Shown here in pieces: positions 24,733-35,074 of a DNA stretch of 64,000 nucleotides (positions are counted from its first letter, which is position 1; each line of letters begins with the position of its first letter). Below the pieces are notes generated by a model. It was given only the letters and a program-made list of their open reading frames with translations. It did no database searches and was not told the DNA's origin. The position numbers and the translations under genes were made by a program. The stretch lies in NCBI GenBank assembly GCA_963930655.1, contig OZ005606.1, forward strand, positions 11,179,501-11,243,500. Direction: 5' to 3'. This DNA is from Myrica gale (taxonomy: Eukaryota > Streptophyta > Magnoliopsida > Fagales > Myricaceae).

Positions 24733-26106
24733 TTAGGAAACACCAACATGAGTAGCAGCAGATACAATAATATTTCTCCGCAAAGGGCGTGACGACTTGT
24801 TCTTCACATAAGAGGAATTCCAGTCCCCACCATCCTGAGCATAGTAATCCATGGGATAGTCCCCATTTCCACACTCAGTGCACGACTCATTCTTGGGACA
24901 GCAGTCCGTACCCGAGCTCACTGCCACACTCTTCTCCCACCAACCAGGTATGAAGCCCAGCGCAATCTCTGCCTCAAACGGAGTCAAGAGGGGCTTCTCA
25001 AACGCCTCACCCCAATCAATGGACAATCTAGGACAAGCAATCTGAATCCAAGCATCAACGGAGTCCACGAATAGTGCCACACGCTGCGGACTAATCTCCG
25101 ACATCATAACGACCGTATAATCCAAGTCGTTCTCTTCCATTCTCCGCTCCAACCTCTCAAGAATCCTAGGATTCCCTTGCCTCCCCAATGTCCCCAAAAC
25201 GATGCCCCACCTCTTGGCTTCCTTCCTCGCCTTCAAAATCGCATTCTTCCTAGACTCCTTCATCCCCTTCTGGTCATACTCCTCCAGAAACAGCTTCCCC
25301 ATATAGGGGTCGTACCGAAACGTCCTTGCTCCAGGGTTCGCTATCATCATCGCTTCCAAATGAAACCTGCCATCGGCCACGAACACTATTACTCTCTCCT
25401 CCACCTCCCCACCATCATTGGAAATCTTCGGCGCCGTGCAGCCGAGGACCTCGCCCGCCGATAACGGTTTTGACTGCGGAATCGAGACCCGGTAACCGTG
25501 CTTTTCCAATTCCAGCTTGACTGATCGGATCGCCGAAGCGAACTGGATGGTCCCTGCAATGAAGATACTTCTGGCGGCGGCGGCGGGGAGATTTAGAGTT
25601 AGGGTTTGGAGGAGGCGTTGGGTGTCGATTTGGATGTCGACAAAGACGTAGAGGCAGGGGATGGAGGTGGCGTCGATGGGGACCAAGCAGCTGTGGCCGT
25701 AGTGGATGAGGAATTCGGCGCCGAGGGCGGAGGCAGAGAGGTCGTCAATGCAGCAGGCGCCGTAGGTGACGTCGCCGAGGACGAAGCACTGGGAGACGGA
25801 GGCGAAGGAGGTGAGGATGTCGGAGAGGACGAGGGAGTACATGAGGAGGCCTTCCGGCAGCTGGAGGGCGACGCGCTTGGCGTTGGAGGAGCGAACCCGC
25901 CAGACGCACTTGTGGATCTCGAAGTTGTAGTTGGAAGGGAGCAGGGCGATAGCGGCGTTGAGCGCTGCGTCTTTGAGGATGGAGTCCGGTATTGGGCTCT
26001 TCACGAAACGCTTCGGTGTTGTTCTCGATCGACCCGATATTGGTTTCTCATCCAACGATGATATCTTTTGGGGTGCTTCCTCCTTGCCCTGCTGTCGCTC
26101 CTCCAT
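24733..26106 (-). CDS. DPH1: Diphthamide synthase subunit 1 (DPH1)
   Basis: DPH1 with DPH2 forms the radical-SAM-like [4Fe-4S] enzyme that transfers the 3-amino-3-carboxypropyl group of S-adenosylmethionine to the target histidine of eEF2, the first step of diphthamide synthesis in the cytosol. This is one uninterrupted frame of 457 residues starting MEERQQGKEEAPQKISSLDE, with no introns, and the length is normal for the family. The three DPH1/DPH2 repeats are visible: LQLPEGLLMYSLVLSDI (about 81-97), GDVTYGACCIDDLSA with the first cluster cysteine (about 118), and ACPRLSIDWGEAF with the last (about 358). A second cysteine region is FIAGTIQFASAIR..VLGCTAPK (the Cys near 223). A Cys-rich tail (TDCCPKNESCTECG) precedes the C-terminus. 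The sequence is intact and therefore probably functional. Its start faces a repeat-rich spacer. Confidence 0.96.
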   Translation of the reverse strand: MEERQQGKEEAPQKISSLDEKPISGRSRTTPKRFVKSPIPDSILKDAALNAAIALLPSNYNFEIHKCVWRVRSSNAKRVALQLPEGLLMYSLVLSDILTSFASVSQCFVLGDVTYGACCIDDLSASALGAEFLIHYGHSCLVPIDATSIPCLYVFVDIQIDTQRLLQTLTLNLPAAAARSIFIAGTIQFASAIRSVKLELEKHGYRVSIPQSKPLSAGEVLGCTAPKISNDGGEVEERVIVFVADGRFHLEAMMIANPGARTFRYDPYMGKLFLEEYDQKGMKESRKNAILKARKEAKRWGIVLGTLGRQGNPRILERLERRMEENDLDYTVVMMSEISPQRVALFVDSVDAWIQIACPRLSIDWGEAFEKPLLTPFEAEIALGFIPGWWEKSVAVSSGTDCCPKNESCTECGNGDYPMDYYAQDGGDWNSSYVKNKSSRPLRRNIIVSAATHVGVS

Positions 26107-26239
26107 GACCGAGACGGACGATAGAGGACCTTTTTTTTTTGTCTTCCCTCTTTTTCGATCTTTTATTTTAGGGTTTATGGGTTAAATCACACGAATGATT
26201 CCGTGATGTTGTGTAATCTGAAAATTCCTCGTTTCCGTT

Positions 26240-26628
26240 AAATTTTAGAAAAAATTGCTTTTTAGTCCTTAGATTTTGGGACATTTTTAATTTTAGTCCT
26301 TAATTTTTAATCATCAAATTTTTAGTCATTGAGTTTTCTTTTGTTGAATAAATGGTCCTTTCGTCAGTCTGCCGTCAAATTTGTATCGATCAACCGCTAC
26401 ATGAAGCGGTCTACCGCTCACTTTCAACACATATATCAGGTCGACCACTTCAATTTTGCTTATGTGTCAAAGATGTCTGTTAAGTATATAGACGGCAGAC
26501 TGACAGAATTACTAAATTTTACAAAGATGGAAGTTCAAGGACTAAAATTTTGACCCACTAAAATTCATGACTAAAAATGAAAATGAGGTAAAACTCAAGG
26601 ACTAAAAATCAAATTTCTCTAAATTTTA
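26240..26628. mobile_element. MITE with long inverted arms (TCAGTCTGYCGTC family)
   Basis: The left arm TTTTAGAAAAAATTGCTTTT and the right arm ending AAATTTCTCTAAATTTTA are inverted copies. The repeated phrase TTTTAGTCCTT occurs in both. Internal inverted motifs TCAGTCTGCCGTC and GACGGCAGACTGAC bracket a core with CGGTCTACCGCTCAC. The same family occurs at 61401-61788. There is no coding capacity. Confidence 0.8.
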
Positions 26629-26639
26629 ATAAATGTTAA

Positions 26640-27420
26640 CATCATTGTAAAATTTAGAGGGTCTGGAAGCCAAAGGAGCATCACCACCCATGGAGGTGCA
26701 AGCGGCGACGGCGAGATCCAGATATTGATGAAGGTATAGTAGGAGATTAGTTTCCTTTTGTGTTGAGTTGAATAAATCACATCTTCTAGATTTAGGGATC
26801 TTTTCCTAAATTCTAGAAGATTCATTTCCTTTATTTTATTGTTAAGTTAGGCATGTAATATCAAATCTGATTGATTAAAGAGATTTGATTTAAACTTGAT
26901 TTGGTTGTGATTTGATTTGATTGGAGTCAATTAGGGATTGTAAGCTCCTAAGGATGTCTATATAAACACCCTTAGGAGCATTAGAGTTATTCATTCAGAA
27001 GAGTAGAGTCTTGGAGAGCCTGAGTGCTTTCGGGGTGAGATTTGACCAAGCATAGGAAAATATATGCTAAGTCGGTGTTAAGGCCAATAACATTTTCACT
27101 TGGGATTCATTCTACGCTAATAACCTAGTTTGGGTACCCGTTCTTGGGCTAATTAACCCTTGATCGGGATTGTTCTTGTTCTTGTGGTCTTTGGGCTAAT
27201 TAACTCTTAACCACATTCTTCGTGTTCATCAATAAACATATTGAGTGTTCTTCATTTTGATTGTTAGATCCTATACTACAGCTTGTGTGTTACAGATAAC
27301 GGTTTAGGAGCATCGATTTGGGTGATCGTATTCGAATCATTTGGCGGGAGTTGACGTTGTTATGGTGGCCTACACCGAGGTCCCAAACAAAACCCCTTTT
27401 GTGACCCTAGTAATTTTCCC
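26640..27420. repeat. LTR-like remnant
   Basis: The stretch has LTR-like promoter and polyadenylation features: TATATAAACACC at about 26959 and AATAAACATATTG at about 27231. The phrase GGGCTAATTAACYCTT is repeated at about 27147 and 27188. No partner LTR, primer-binding site or target duplication was found. The call rests on general appearance. Confidence 0.35.
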
Positions 27421-27435
27421 ATTTTTCGTTGAACC

Positions 27436-27784
27436 ACACACAGTTGATAATTTTCAGCACAATAAATTGCATAGGTTAACTGCTATTGGATGACAATTTG
27501 CAAGCGTTGAAACTCTAAACTCTCGGAACCATTGTTTTCCATCCACTGAAGTTGTTTTTTCCCTAGCTACTTAATGATTCCCATTTTCCTATTTCTACTA
27601 ATCCCCTGCGCTACTCAGTTATCCTTCAACTATCCGAATTTTTCTCAAACTGTTGTAGAAACGCCACTATCTCAGGTTCAATCATCCAACTCACACCAGA
27701 TGCAGTAGATAACTGGGGGAGCCAAGTATTCAAAATAGGTGCATCTTTGGGATAAGGAATCAGGAAAAGTGGCAAACTTTATCG
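27436..27784 (+). pseudogene. Legume-type lectin, truncated duplicate
   Basis: It is a close copy of the upstream flank and first third of the intact lectin at 32399-33196. Shared text runs from CACAGTTGATAATT through TCCATCCACTGAAGTTG to AAGTGGCAAACTTTA. The start codon has become ATT (ACCATTGTTTTCC versus ACCATGGTTTTCC in the intact copy). A deletion near 27650-27662 removes part of the LILSGNAT segment, and an indel at about 27716 shifts the frame again. Homology stops abruptly at about 27784, before most of the carbohydrate-binding domain. This is a dead paralogue. Confidence 0.88.
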
Positions 27785-28250
27785 AGGTTGAGCGACCTGA
27801 TTGGGATAAAGTCTTTCTCTTCCATCCGACCGAAAGCTTAAACAAACGGATCGAGCTTACGTTCACATTTGGATTCATGTGTAGGTCCGTCTCCCCCAAC
27901 AATCCATTAACCAGCGGAGCTATCTTATCACAGAAAACATTCCAAAACCTTCATCCAGTGCCATGATCCTGTCTCCATATTAGTTTCTAAGCTCTCTTTA
28001 TAGTAATAAAAATGTTATAAATGACGAGATTAGGACACATCTTTATCTTAAGTTTCTTGAGACTGCGGAATTTCCTTGAAATTTAAAACAAATACTACTA
28101 AAAAATACAACAGATGTCTTGTACATATACTTAGAAGGTGAAAATGGAAGTCAAGTTAAAGTCTAAAAGACATTGAAATATTTAAAAAGATAGTCAACCA
28201 ATACCAGGTACATGTTCTGAAAATAGATAGTAACAAACGCAAGAAAAATA
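27785..28250. other. Spacer after the lectin pseudogene
   Basis: An open frame continues briefly into unrelated sequence (to about 27966) with no known domain. Nothing else was recognised. Confidence 0.3.
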
Positions 28251-30815
28251 AAAACAACCTATCCGAAAGGGGTTAGAGTTTAGGGAGGATCCTAAAATCC
28301 TTACAAAATTAGGCTATTAACTGGTGAGCCTAACAAATCTATAATAGTATTCGTCATCAGTCAGGGTGAGGTCCACCTAGTTAAGGTCAGCATGGTTCTG
28401 TCCAAGTGGATCTGTCACGTACTGGAATAATGAGAACATTTAGAGGCAGATCCTTTGGGACCAGGTAGGGCTGGCGATCCACAATCACGTCCATATTCAG
28501 GAGACATTTAATATTTTTAGAAGCAATACTAGTCATTATCACATGATAAGATACAGTATGATGTATGAATTCGATGTTTCTGCTGTATTACCTTTGCAAA
28601 GCTCTTTGGTGTCCACTGTTTCATCCTCAAGTAACAGGGTTGTACGTCCCGCTACCCTGCACTACAGGGACAATCCTGTGTTATCCATCGCACCAAAACA
28701 CGAGTACAGGCTCTCATATTGCCTTCTACCCAGGGGGTCATCCACTACCCTGTAGTGACGGTTGCACTCCCCCAGTGACCGGTATCGTCACCCATTGTCA
28801 TTAATTTATTTGTCATTGATGCATATGTCATGCTCATGTGTGCAACATTTGATATCATTGATGTACATGTTTCATACAATGCTTATATTTTCATGTCATA
28901 TAGACTATGCTCGTTATCATTTACTAATTTCACATTTTTCGTTAATCATGTGTACTTTATACCCTAATCTCAATTACTAGTCATATGCATTTTATTCACA
29001 TGGAAATTATTCGTTTAATCACATTTTCATATCTTGTATTTTATTTTAAAGGCAATGATACTAAGTCTTACTTAAGCCAAGATTTGTCAAACTTACATTT
29101 TCTAAATCAGTAAGCAAATCAATAAATCTTGTTTTAAGATTTATACCCTGTAGTGACGAGTACAGGCTCTCATATTGCCTTCTACCCAGGGGGTCATCCA
29201 CTACCCTGTAGTGACAGTTGCACTCCCCCAGTGACCGGTATCGTCACCCATTGTCATTAATTTCTTTGTCATTGATGCATATGTCATGCTCATGTATGCA
29301 ACATTTGATATCATTGATGTACATGTTTCATACAATGCTTATATTTTCATGTCATATAGACTATGCTCGTTATCATTTACTAATTTCACATTTTTCGTTA
29401 ATCATGTGTACTTTATACCCTAATCTCAGTTACTAGTCATATGCATTTTATTCACATGGAAATTATTCGTTTAATCACATTTTCATATCTTGTATTTTAT
29501 TTTAAAGGCAATGATACTAAGTCTTACTTAAGCCAAGATTTGTCAAACTTACATTTTCTAAATCAGTAAGCAAATCAATAAATCTTGTTTTAAGAAATTA
29601 TAATATTTAAACAAAGGTAAATCCAACAACTTATACAAGAACATATTATCTTGTTTAGACTTTTCAAGTCCAATAAGGATATAAACTTGGGCTTCACTTG
29701 TAAGCCCATGTCTTATCATGTTTTATGAATTTCAAGGCCCATACAAGTTAACCCAAACATTAGAAATAAAGTCCAACCCGTTTTGACCTAAAATGATTCG
29801 TTTTACTTAAAAGCTTCATTTTGACAGTGAACTTCGAATGCTAATAACTTTGTCATCTTAACTCCATTTGATCTGAAATTTTGACCATAGGTTCAAAACT
29901 AGGTTGTTTGACACATGAGATAATCCACTAAGTGTACTATCCTCACAGAACAATAAAATTAACCTATATGTTGTCTAATTTGATTTTACACGTGAACTCT
30001 TGCATGCAAACCATCTAGAAACCACAATATGTACACATTACCACTAGATCACACAAAAATCATATGCATCGAAAATCAATTTTAACAATAACTACTTTTA
30101 TTTGCACAACTTTCTCGCATCTAACCAATCTAACCTTCATTCTAACGACATACTTAGCATAACCAAAGATGACGAGAAATATTTTTTTGTTACTACAATA
30201 TGGTGAAAAAGATTTTTTTTTGCCACTACAATATGGTCAAAAAGATTTTGGTCACTATAGACTATTTTTGTTGTAGTGTCTTAAGCTAAGTTTCAAAGAG
30301 TCTCCAACCCTATCACGGGCGTAAACGTAACCAGAGTTATAGCCAAAGGGAATTTTATTGAATTGTTATGAAAAGAACAAAATTGATTTACAGTTATCAT
30401 GATATATTATTTGGATTGAGATTTATGGTTTTCTATTGCATTTTACTTCTTAAATGTTGTTCATGAAGTGCACCATAATTTAACAACTCTACTTACTGAG
30501 TTGTCGAACTCTCCCGTTATCAACATCTTTACTTTTTTCAGATATTGATCAGGAGCATGCCGAGAGTCAAGAGTAGATGACAAGTGGATGGGTAGTTGAG
30601 AGAAGACTTAGAATTTCAGTGTTTAGTTTTGATGTTTTCAAAGGGTTTTAAACAAAGTGTTGTTATTCAAGTTTTTTTAAGTCTTAAGCTTGGATTATAT
30701 TATCAAGGATTATTTATTTTGTGATAACTTATTTTAACTCCCAAAATTTTATTATTTTCACTGATTTTTACGCATAAAGTAATCCCTAGTTTTCTGGATT
30801 TGGGACGGTACAGTG
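28251..30815. repeat. Ty3/gypsy-type LTR remnant (solo-LTR-like), internally duplicated
   Basis: No coding sequence is present. The phrase CTTACTGAGTTGTCGAACTC at about 30492 and the closing TTCTGGATTTGGGACGGTA at about 30792 are typical of LTRs of plant Tekay/Del-like gypsy elements. Boundaries are uncertain. An internal 438-bp segment is tandemly duplicated (28701-29138 and 29157-29594). Confidence 0.5.
28701..29594. repeat. 438-bp tandem direct duplication
   Basis: Unit 1 (28701-29138) and unit 2 (29157-29594) are offset by 456 bp and differ at only a few positions. Both start CGAGTACAGGCTCTCATATT and end AATCTTGTTTTAAG. The 18-bp linker atttataccctgtagtga resembles the internal phrase CCCTGTAGTGAC. 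The near identity implies a recent event, probably unequal exchange or replication slippage within a repeat. Confidence 0.95.
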
Positions 30816-32070
30816 TCAGTGACCGTAATTTATGAAACAGAAAACATCTCTAGATATGAACGTATCTAATACATTTGATTCATAAAACACTTGATTCAGC
30901 CATGTTTGTTGCATAGTATTAAAAACAATATACATTCTATTTTCAAGAAAAAAAAGTATCCCATCATTCGATTTAGTTTTAAAATAGGGTTAACGGACTA
31001 TATTAGATTTAAGGTTTTGATACTTTACATTCTAAACTATCAATTTCGTTATATCTCGCCCTCAACTATCAATCATTTATACGTTACACCCTCAGCAATT
31101 AAAAGAGATTTTTTTTTTAAAAAAAAACTTATTTCCCTTGATACCTCCTCACATAGAAATTACCACGATTGAAACCACCCAAGTACAGCCAGCGGTGGAG
31201 GGAGGGGGGCTAGACGGCTAGTGCCCGCCCCCAAAAATTGCCCTCTCCCCTTTTTCCATATGCTATTTTTTGACAAAATATATTCTTAGGGCTCCCAAAA
31301 AATTTTCAAAAATATATCCTCAAATTATTTTTTAATTTGAAATACAAATTTTGACCTTGAATATTTAACAATAACCTTTCACTTTTAGTTTGGACAAATT
31401 TAAAAACACTTTGATAAGACTAAAAAAATTCGAAATTAAACTTAATTTTTCTTAAACGCTTAAATTTTAAATGTTCTGAAATTTAAAAAATATAATATAA
31501 AGATAAAAATAAAAATTATAATATTATTTTAACCCCAAAAATAAGTTACTAGTTCCGTCACTTAAATTTGTACAGCCCTACTTAGAGCCAACCAGAGTTA
31601 GGTAGCTGAAAATATCTTGCAATGAAGCTAATCACTTTTCAGACGTCTCTAGCTATGGGTCTGATCCACACGATTTCTTCGCAGACAATCCGTTTTCTGT
31701 AAGGCCAGAAATTGAAGACAGTGGTGCTGTTTTCTGTCATTCGTTTTACGTACAGGAACAAAAAAGTCGTGGTGTGCAAAACTTCATAGGGGTTTGAAAA
31801 GTTGGCAAGATGACATCCACAGATCCATTATCCTCGTGCGAAAATGTCTGGGAGTGAACTTCACCAAATAATTTTCAACTTAGCCTGCATTTATCTCGAC
31901 CCGCAGTAAAAAAAAAATATAAATTAAAAATAAAACTGGTTAAAGATATTTTCGACAAATAAGAAGACCAGATTAGTCCTTAACTCACAGAGGAATGCCT
32001 TTTCTTGGGTTGTATTGCACGTATCAATCTCAGCACGTGTAAGATTTGAAATTAAAACTCCTTTTTTGTC
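30816..32070. other. AT-rich spacer
   Basis: No gene was recognised. A GC-rich phrase CAGCGGTGGAGGGAGGGG at about 31191 resembles the ends of hAT-like MITEs, but no matching right end or duplication could be fixed. Confidence 0.3.
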
Positions 32071-32077
32071 ACCCTTA

Positions 32078-32251
32078 GGTTGTGTTGTAAAATTTTAGGT
32101 ATTGGGTATAGTGAAAAAGTGAAGAGAGGTAATTTTTTATATTTTTTTGTAGTAAATAGTAATAATTTGATGAGGAGAGAGAGATTATATTATAATATTT
32201 AATTGTGTTAAAATTTTAGAGGGGGTAAAATTTTGGTACACAAACGCACCC
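32078..32251. mobile_element. Short MITE (GGGTGCGTTTG family), reverse orientation
   Basis: It opens GGTTGTGTTGTAAAATTTTA, contains ATTGGGTATAGTGAAAAAGT and closes GTACACAAACGCACCC. It is the reverse complement of the layout at 61099-61296. Flanks are TTA and TAA-like. It lies about 150 bp upstream of the lectin start. Confidence 0.8.
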
Positions 32252-32318
32252 TAATTTTGCCTATTTCTTTTTGTGGACCCACACACTGACACAGTTGATA
32301 ATTCTCAGCACAATAAAA

Positions 32319-32325
32319 TATAAAT
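32319..32325 (+). promoter_or_regulatory. Candidate TATA box of the lectin gene
   Basis: TATAAAT lies 80 bp upstream of the lectin ATG, a plausible spacing for a short leader. The same stretch in the pseudogene copy at about 27461 has lost this motif (AATAAATTGCA). Confidence 0.5.
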
Positions 32326-32398
32326 TGCAAGGTTAACTACTATTGGATGGCAATTTGCAAGCGTCGAAGCTCTAGACTCTCGGAAGTTAGTCGGAACC

Positions 32399-33196
32399 AT
32401 GGTTTTCCATCCACTGAAGTTGCTTCTTCCCTACTTGATGATACCCATTTACCTGTTTCTACTAATGCCCTGCGCTGCTCAGTTATCCTTCAATTTTCCG
32501 AATTTTTCTCAAACTCTTATACTAAGCGGAAACGCCACTGTCTCAGGTTCAGTTATCCAACTCACACCAGATGCAGTAGACAACTGGGGTCGAGCCAAGT
32601 ATTCGAAACAGGTGCATCTTTGGGATAAGGAATCCGGGAAAGTGGCAAACTTTACCACCAGCTTCTCCTTTGTTATCTATTCCGAAGGCAAAGACAGATA
32701 TTCAGATGGGATCACATTCTTCTTCGCAAGCCCCGATTTCCCTCCCCCAACTCCAACGGATGGCGCTGGTATTGGGCTTATCAGCCGCCAACAAGCGAGT
32801 GACCCAAGTTTCTTAGCTGCAAATAAATTCGTCGCAGTGGAGTTTGATACTTTTCGGAATGATGAATGGGACCCGCCTGCGCCTGTTCATGAACACGTTG
32901 GTATCAATCTCAACAGTCTGGCATCTCAGAACTCTACACCCTGGTTTAGTGTTATTAAGGAAAATAGAACCTATATTGCCAGCATTAGCTACGATTCCAC
33001 TGCGCAAAATTTGAGTATCACCTTCACGGGGTACGGTAATGGTAGCATCCCACTCAAACAGCACCTTTCTTCTGTGGTTAATTTAAAAGACTACTTACCA
33101 GAATGGGTTGAATTTGGCTTTTCGTCCTCAACAGGATTACTTTCGGAGTTTCACATACTTCGCTCCTGGTCTTTTGAATCGGTATCACCTGTGTAG
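32399..33196 (+). CDS. Secreted legume-type (L-type) lectin
   Basis: An intronless frame of 265 residues. The N-terminal hydrophobic stretch (LLLPYLMIPIYLFLLMPCAA) is a signal peptide with likely cleavage near residue 27. One legume-lectin beta-sandwich domain follows: SFNFPNFS, a conserved SDGITFFFA loop with the sugar-binding Asp (about 103), DGAGIGL, and the metal-binding segment VAVEFDTF..DEWDP...HEHVGIN. The Glu and Asp in VEFD, the Asp of WDP and the final His can bind Mn2+/Ca2+. Several N-glycosylation sequons (for example NAT, NTT-like, NST, NRT, NLS, NGS) are present. There is no transmembrane or kinase region, so it is a soluble lectin and not a lectin receptor kinase. It probably acts in the apoplast or vacuole in carbohydrate recognition. 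A broken duplicate lies 5 kb upstream. Start chosen at the ATG before the signal peptide; CCATGG context. Confidence 0.93.
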   Translation: MVFHPLKLLLPYLMIPIYLFLLMPCAAQLSFNFPNFSQTLILSGNATVSGSVIQLTPDAVDNWGRAKYSKQVHLWDKESGKVANFTTSFSFVIYSEGKDRYSDGITFFFASPDFPPPTPTDGAGIGLISRQQASDPSFLAANKFVAVEFDTFRNDEWDPPAPVHEHVGINLNSLASQNSTPWFSVIKENRTYIASISYDSTAQNLSITFTGYGNGSIPLKQHLSSVVNLKDYLPEWVEFGFSSSTGLLSEFHILRSWSFESVSPV

Positions 33197-33197
33197 G

Positions 33198-33600
33198 GTA
33201 ATGAACTTGATTCTAATCAATTTCCTCGAGTCTTTTTTATTTGAGCGGGTTCTGGTCTTCTTATATAGACTGCCAAGTTGAAACGTTTTGTCCTTTGATT
33301 TTGCTGTATGTACGAATAGTCATATAAGCAAGCTACTCATTGAAGCGAATAAAAAGCAATATCTAAGATTTCTCTTCCAATTTTTGCCGCTCTTTGTAGA
33401 GTAATGAACTTGATTCTAATCAATTTCCTCGAGTCTTTTATTTGCTCGGTTTTGATCTTCTCATATAGACTGCCAAGTTGAAGCGTTTTGTCCTTTGATT
33501 TTGCTGTATGTACGAATAGTCATGTAAGCAAGCTACTGTCATTGAAGCGAATAAAAGCAATATCTAAGATTTCTCTTCCAATTTTTGCCGCTCTTAGTTG
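33198..33600 (+). repeat. Tandem duplication of the lectin 3' flank (about 203 bp x 2)
   Basis: GTAATGAACTTGATTCTAAT recurs at 33198 and 33401. The two copies run through GACTGCCAAGTTGAA and GTATGTACGAATAGTCAT to TTCCAATTTTTGCCGCTCTT with few differences. The first copy begins at the stop codon, so the whole 3' UTR appears doubled. Confidence 0.93.
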
Positions 33601-34335
33601 TTGAGTTCTCCAATAAGAAAAAGGTTAGAACGAAAACAGAGAGGGAAATAGTAACAAAAGACTTTAAGTGGTTCGGTCTAGAAGATTTATATCCATTGTG
33701 AAAGTTCTCTATGACTGTATTTTGTATTATGAGTGCATGTAGAGTACAAATCAAATACCTCTATTTATAGAGACAATACAAAGTATGATAGAAAAATATC
33801 TCTACATTTAAACTTGATATAATTGTAACAATAATATCATATCAGATTTGATTATGATATTATTTCTAACATCTGCCATCTGAAATCTTGTGTTTGAAAA
33901 AATGAGACCGATTGGACTTTGAAATCATGGGCACACGACCCTTGCTCCTTGCTGAACATATCGTTTATTTTTTATTTTTTAAATTTGATCGGACCTTAAA
34001 ATCATATCATAGTCACACGACCTTGAAGAGTGGCTGAAAGCGATCAGACCTTGAAATCATAGGCACCCAATCTTTGTCAAACATATCTCTTGCTCTCTCT
34101 TTTTTCTCTCTTTCACTCACCTCTTTTTTTCATTGCAAAAGCATTTGCTGTAAATACAGCTGAGGTGAAAATTCACCATTGAGATAACTCTCGACTCTCT
34201 GCAAGAGCACGAACATTTAAACAAAGAAAAACAAAATTGTCAACTTTTAAGGATACAAAAGACATGTTTTGTTGCTCTGATAACAATAATATCATATCAA
34301 ATCTTGTAAATTTTATTATAATATTATTTTTAACA
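33599..34335 (-). mobile_element. Possible small TRIM-like LTR element
   Basis: The minus-strand reading gives a terminal block 33871-33599 that begins TGTTAGAAATAATATCATAA and ends CAACA. A second, shortened block from 34335 begins TGTTAAAAATAATATT and is soon followed by TTATCAGAGCAAC, which resembles the tRNA-Met primer-binding site (TATCAGAGC) of plant LTR elements. The internal part is non-coding. The 5' block lacks most of the LTR, so the element is incomplete. No clear target duplication was found. Confidence 0.4.
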
Positions 34336-34999
34336 CTCAGAGAAAAGATTATGTTCTAAGAAGGGTTATTCTAAATAACTCGGCCAGGATTTAATAAAAC
34401 AAATTATAAAAAGAGGTGATTGAAGGTCGTTTATAACTTTTATGTGTACCACAGGGAGTCTAGACCTCTCACCAAAGAGATTTTCAAAGGATTCTGTGTT
34501 CGTTGCTTTTAAGATAAATTGTCTACCATAAGTCAACTATGAAAACATTATGGAAACTTGACTTTTCAAGTGAAATTGTGGAGATTTCACAGAATGAGCC
34601 GCATTGGGTGGTAGCTAACGAGGACATACAGGCGTAAAGAACCTTTTTTCTAAAGCGCTCTCACTAAAACCAGGTGTGGAAAGGATTTCTCTCATCCAGT
34701 AGACATCACTAGAGCCACTACCAAGTTAAGAGAAGAAAGGCATGCCGTTGTACTTGCTCGTTATATTTTAGCAATAGAAAGAAGTCAGCGGCATGCGAAG
34801 TAAGTTGGCACGAGAAAGTGAAGTGTGGCAGAAATGTCACGGCTGATATTGGAACTGAGGATATGTTCCTTCCTCATATTCTTCCACTTTGGACGTGGAT
34901 GTTTCTTCTGCGTTGCTTAAAGTCTCCGTGAATAAAAAAGAGAAACAAATTAACAAAAGCGAGTTATTCATTAAAGCGATGGACAACCCCGCCTCTGTC

Positions 35000-35007
35000 T
35001 ATAAAAA
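35000..35007 (+). promoter_or_regulatory. TATA box of the annexin gene
   Basis: TATAAAAA lies 75 bp upstream of the annexin ATG at 35075, a normal distance for a short plant leader. Confidence 0.7.
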
Positions 35008-35074
35008 CGTCCATCACGCCTCCTGGTTTTCGGCATCACAACGAACATAAAGATTTTCTGGGACGAATTTGCAG

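Noticed and set aside
25606..26061. Glycine/glutamate-rich frame on the plus strand
   Set aside because: It is the antisense shadow of the intact DPH1 gene.
30891..31172. 93-codon open frame
   Set aside because: AT-rich low-complexity sequence without domain or signals.
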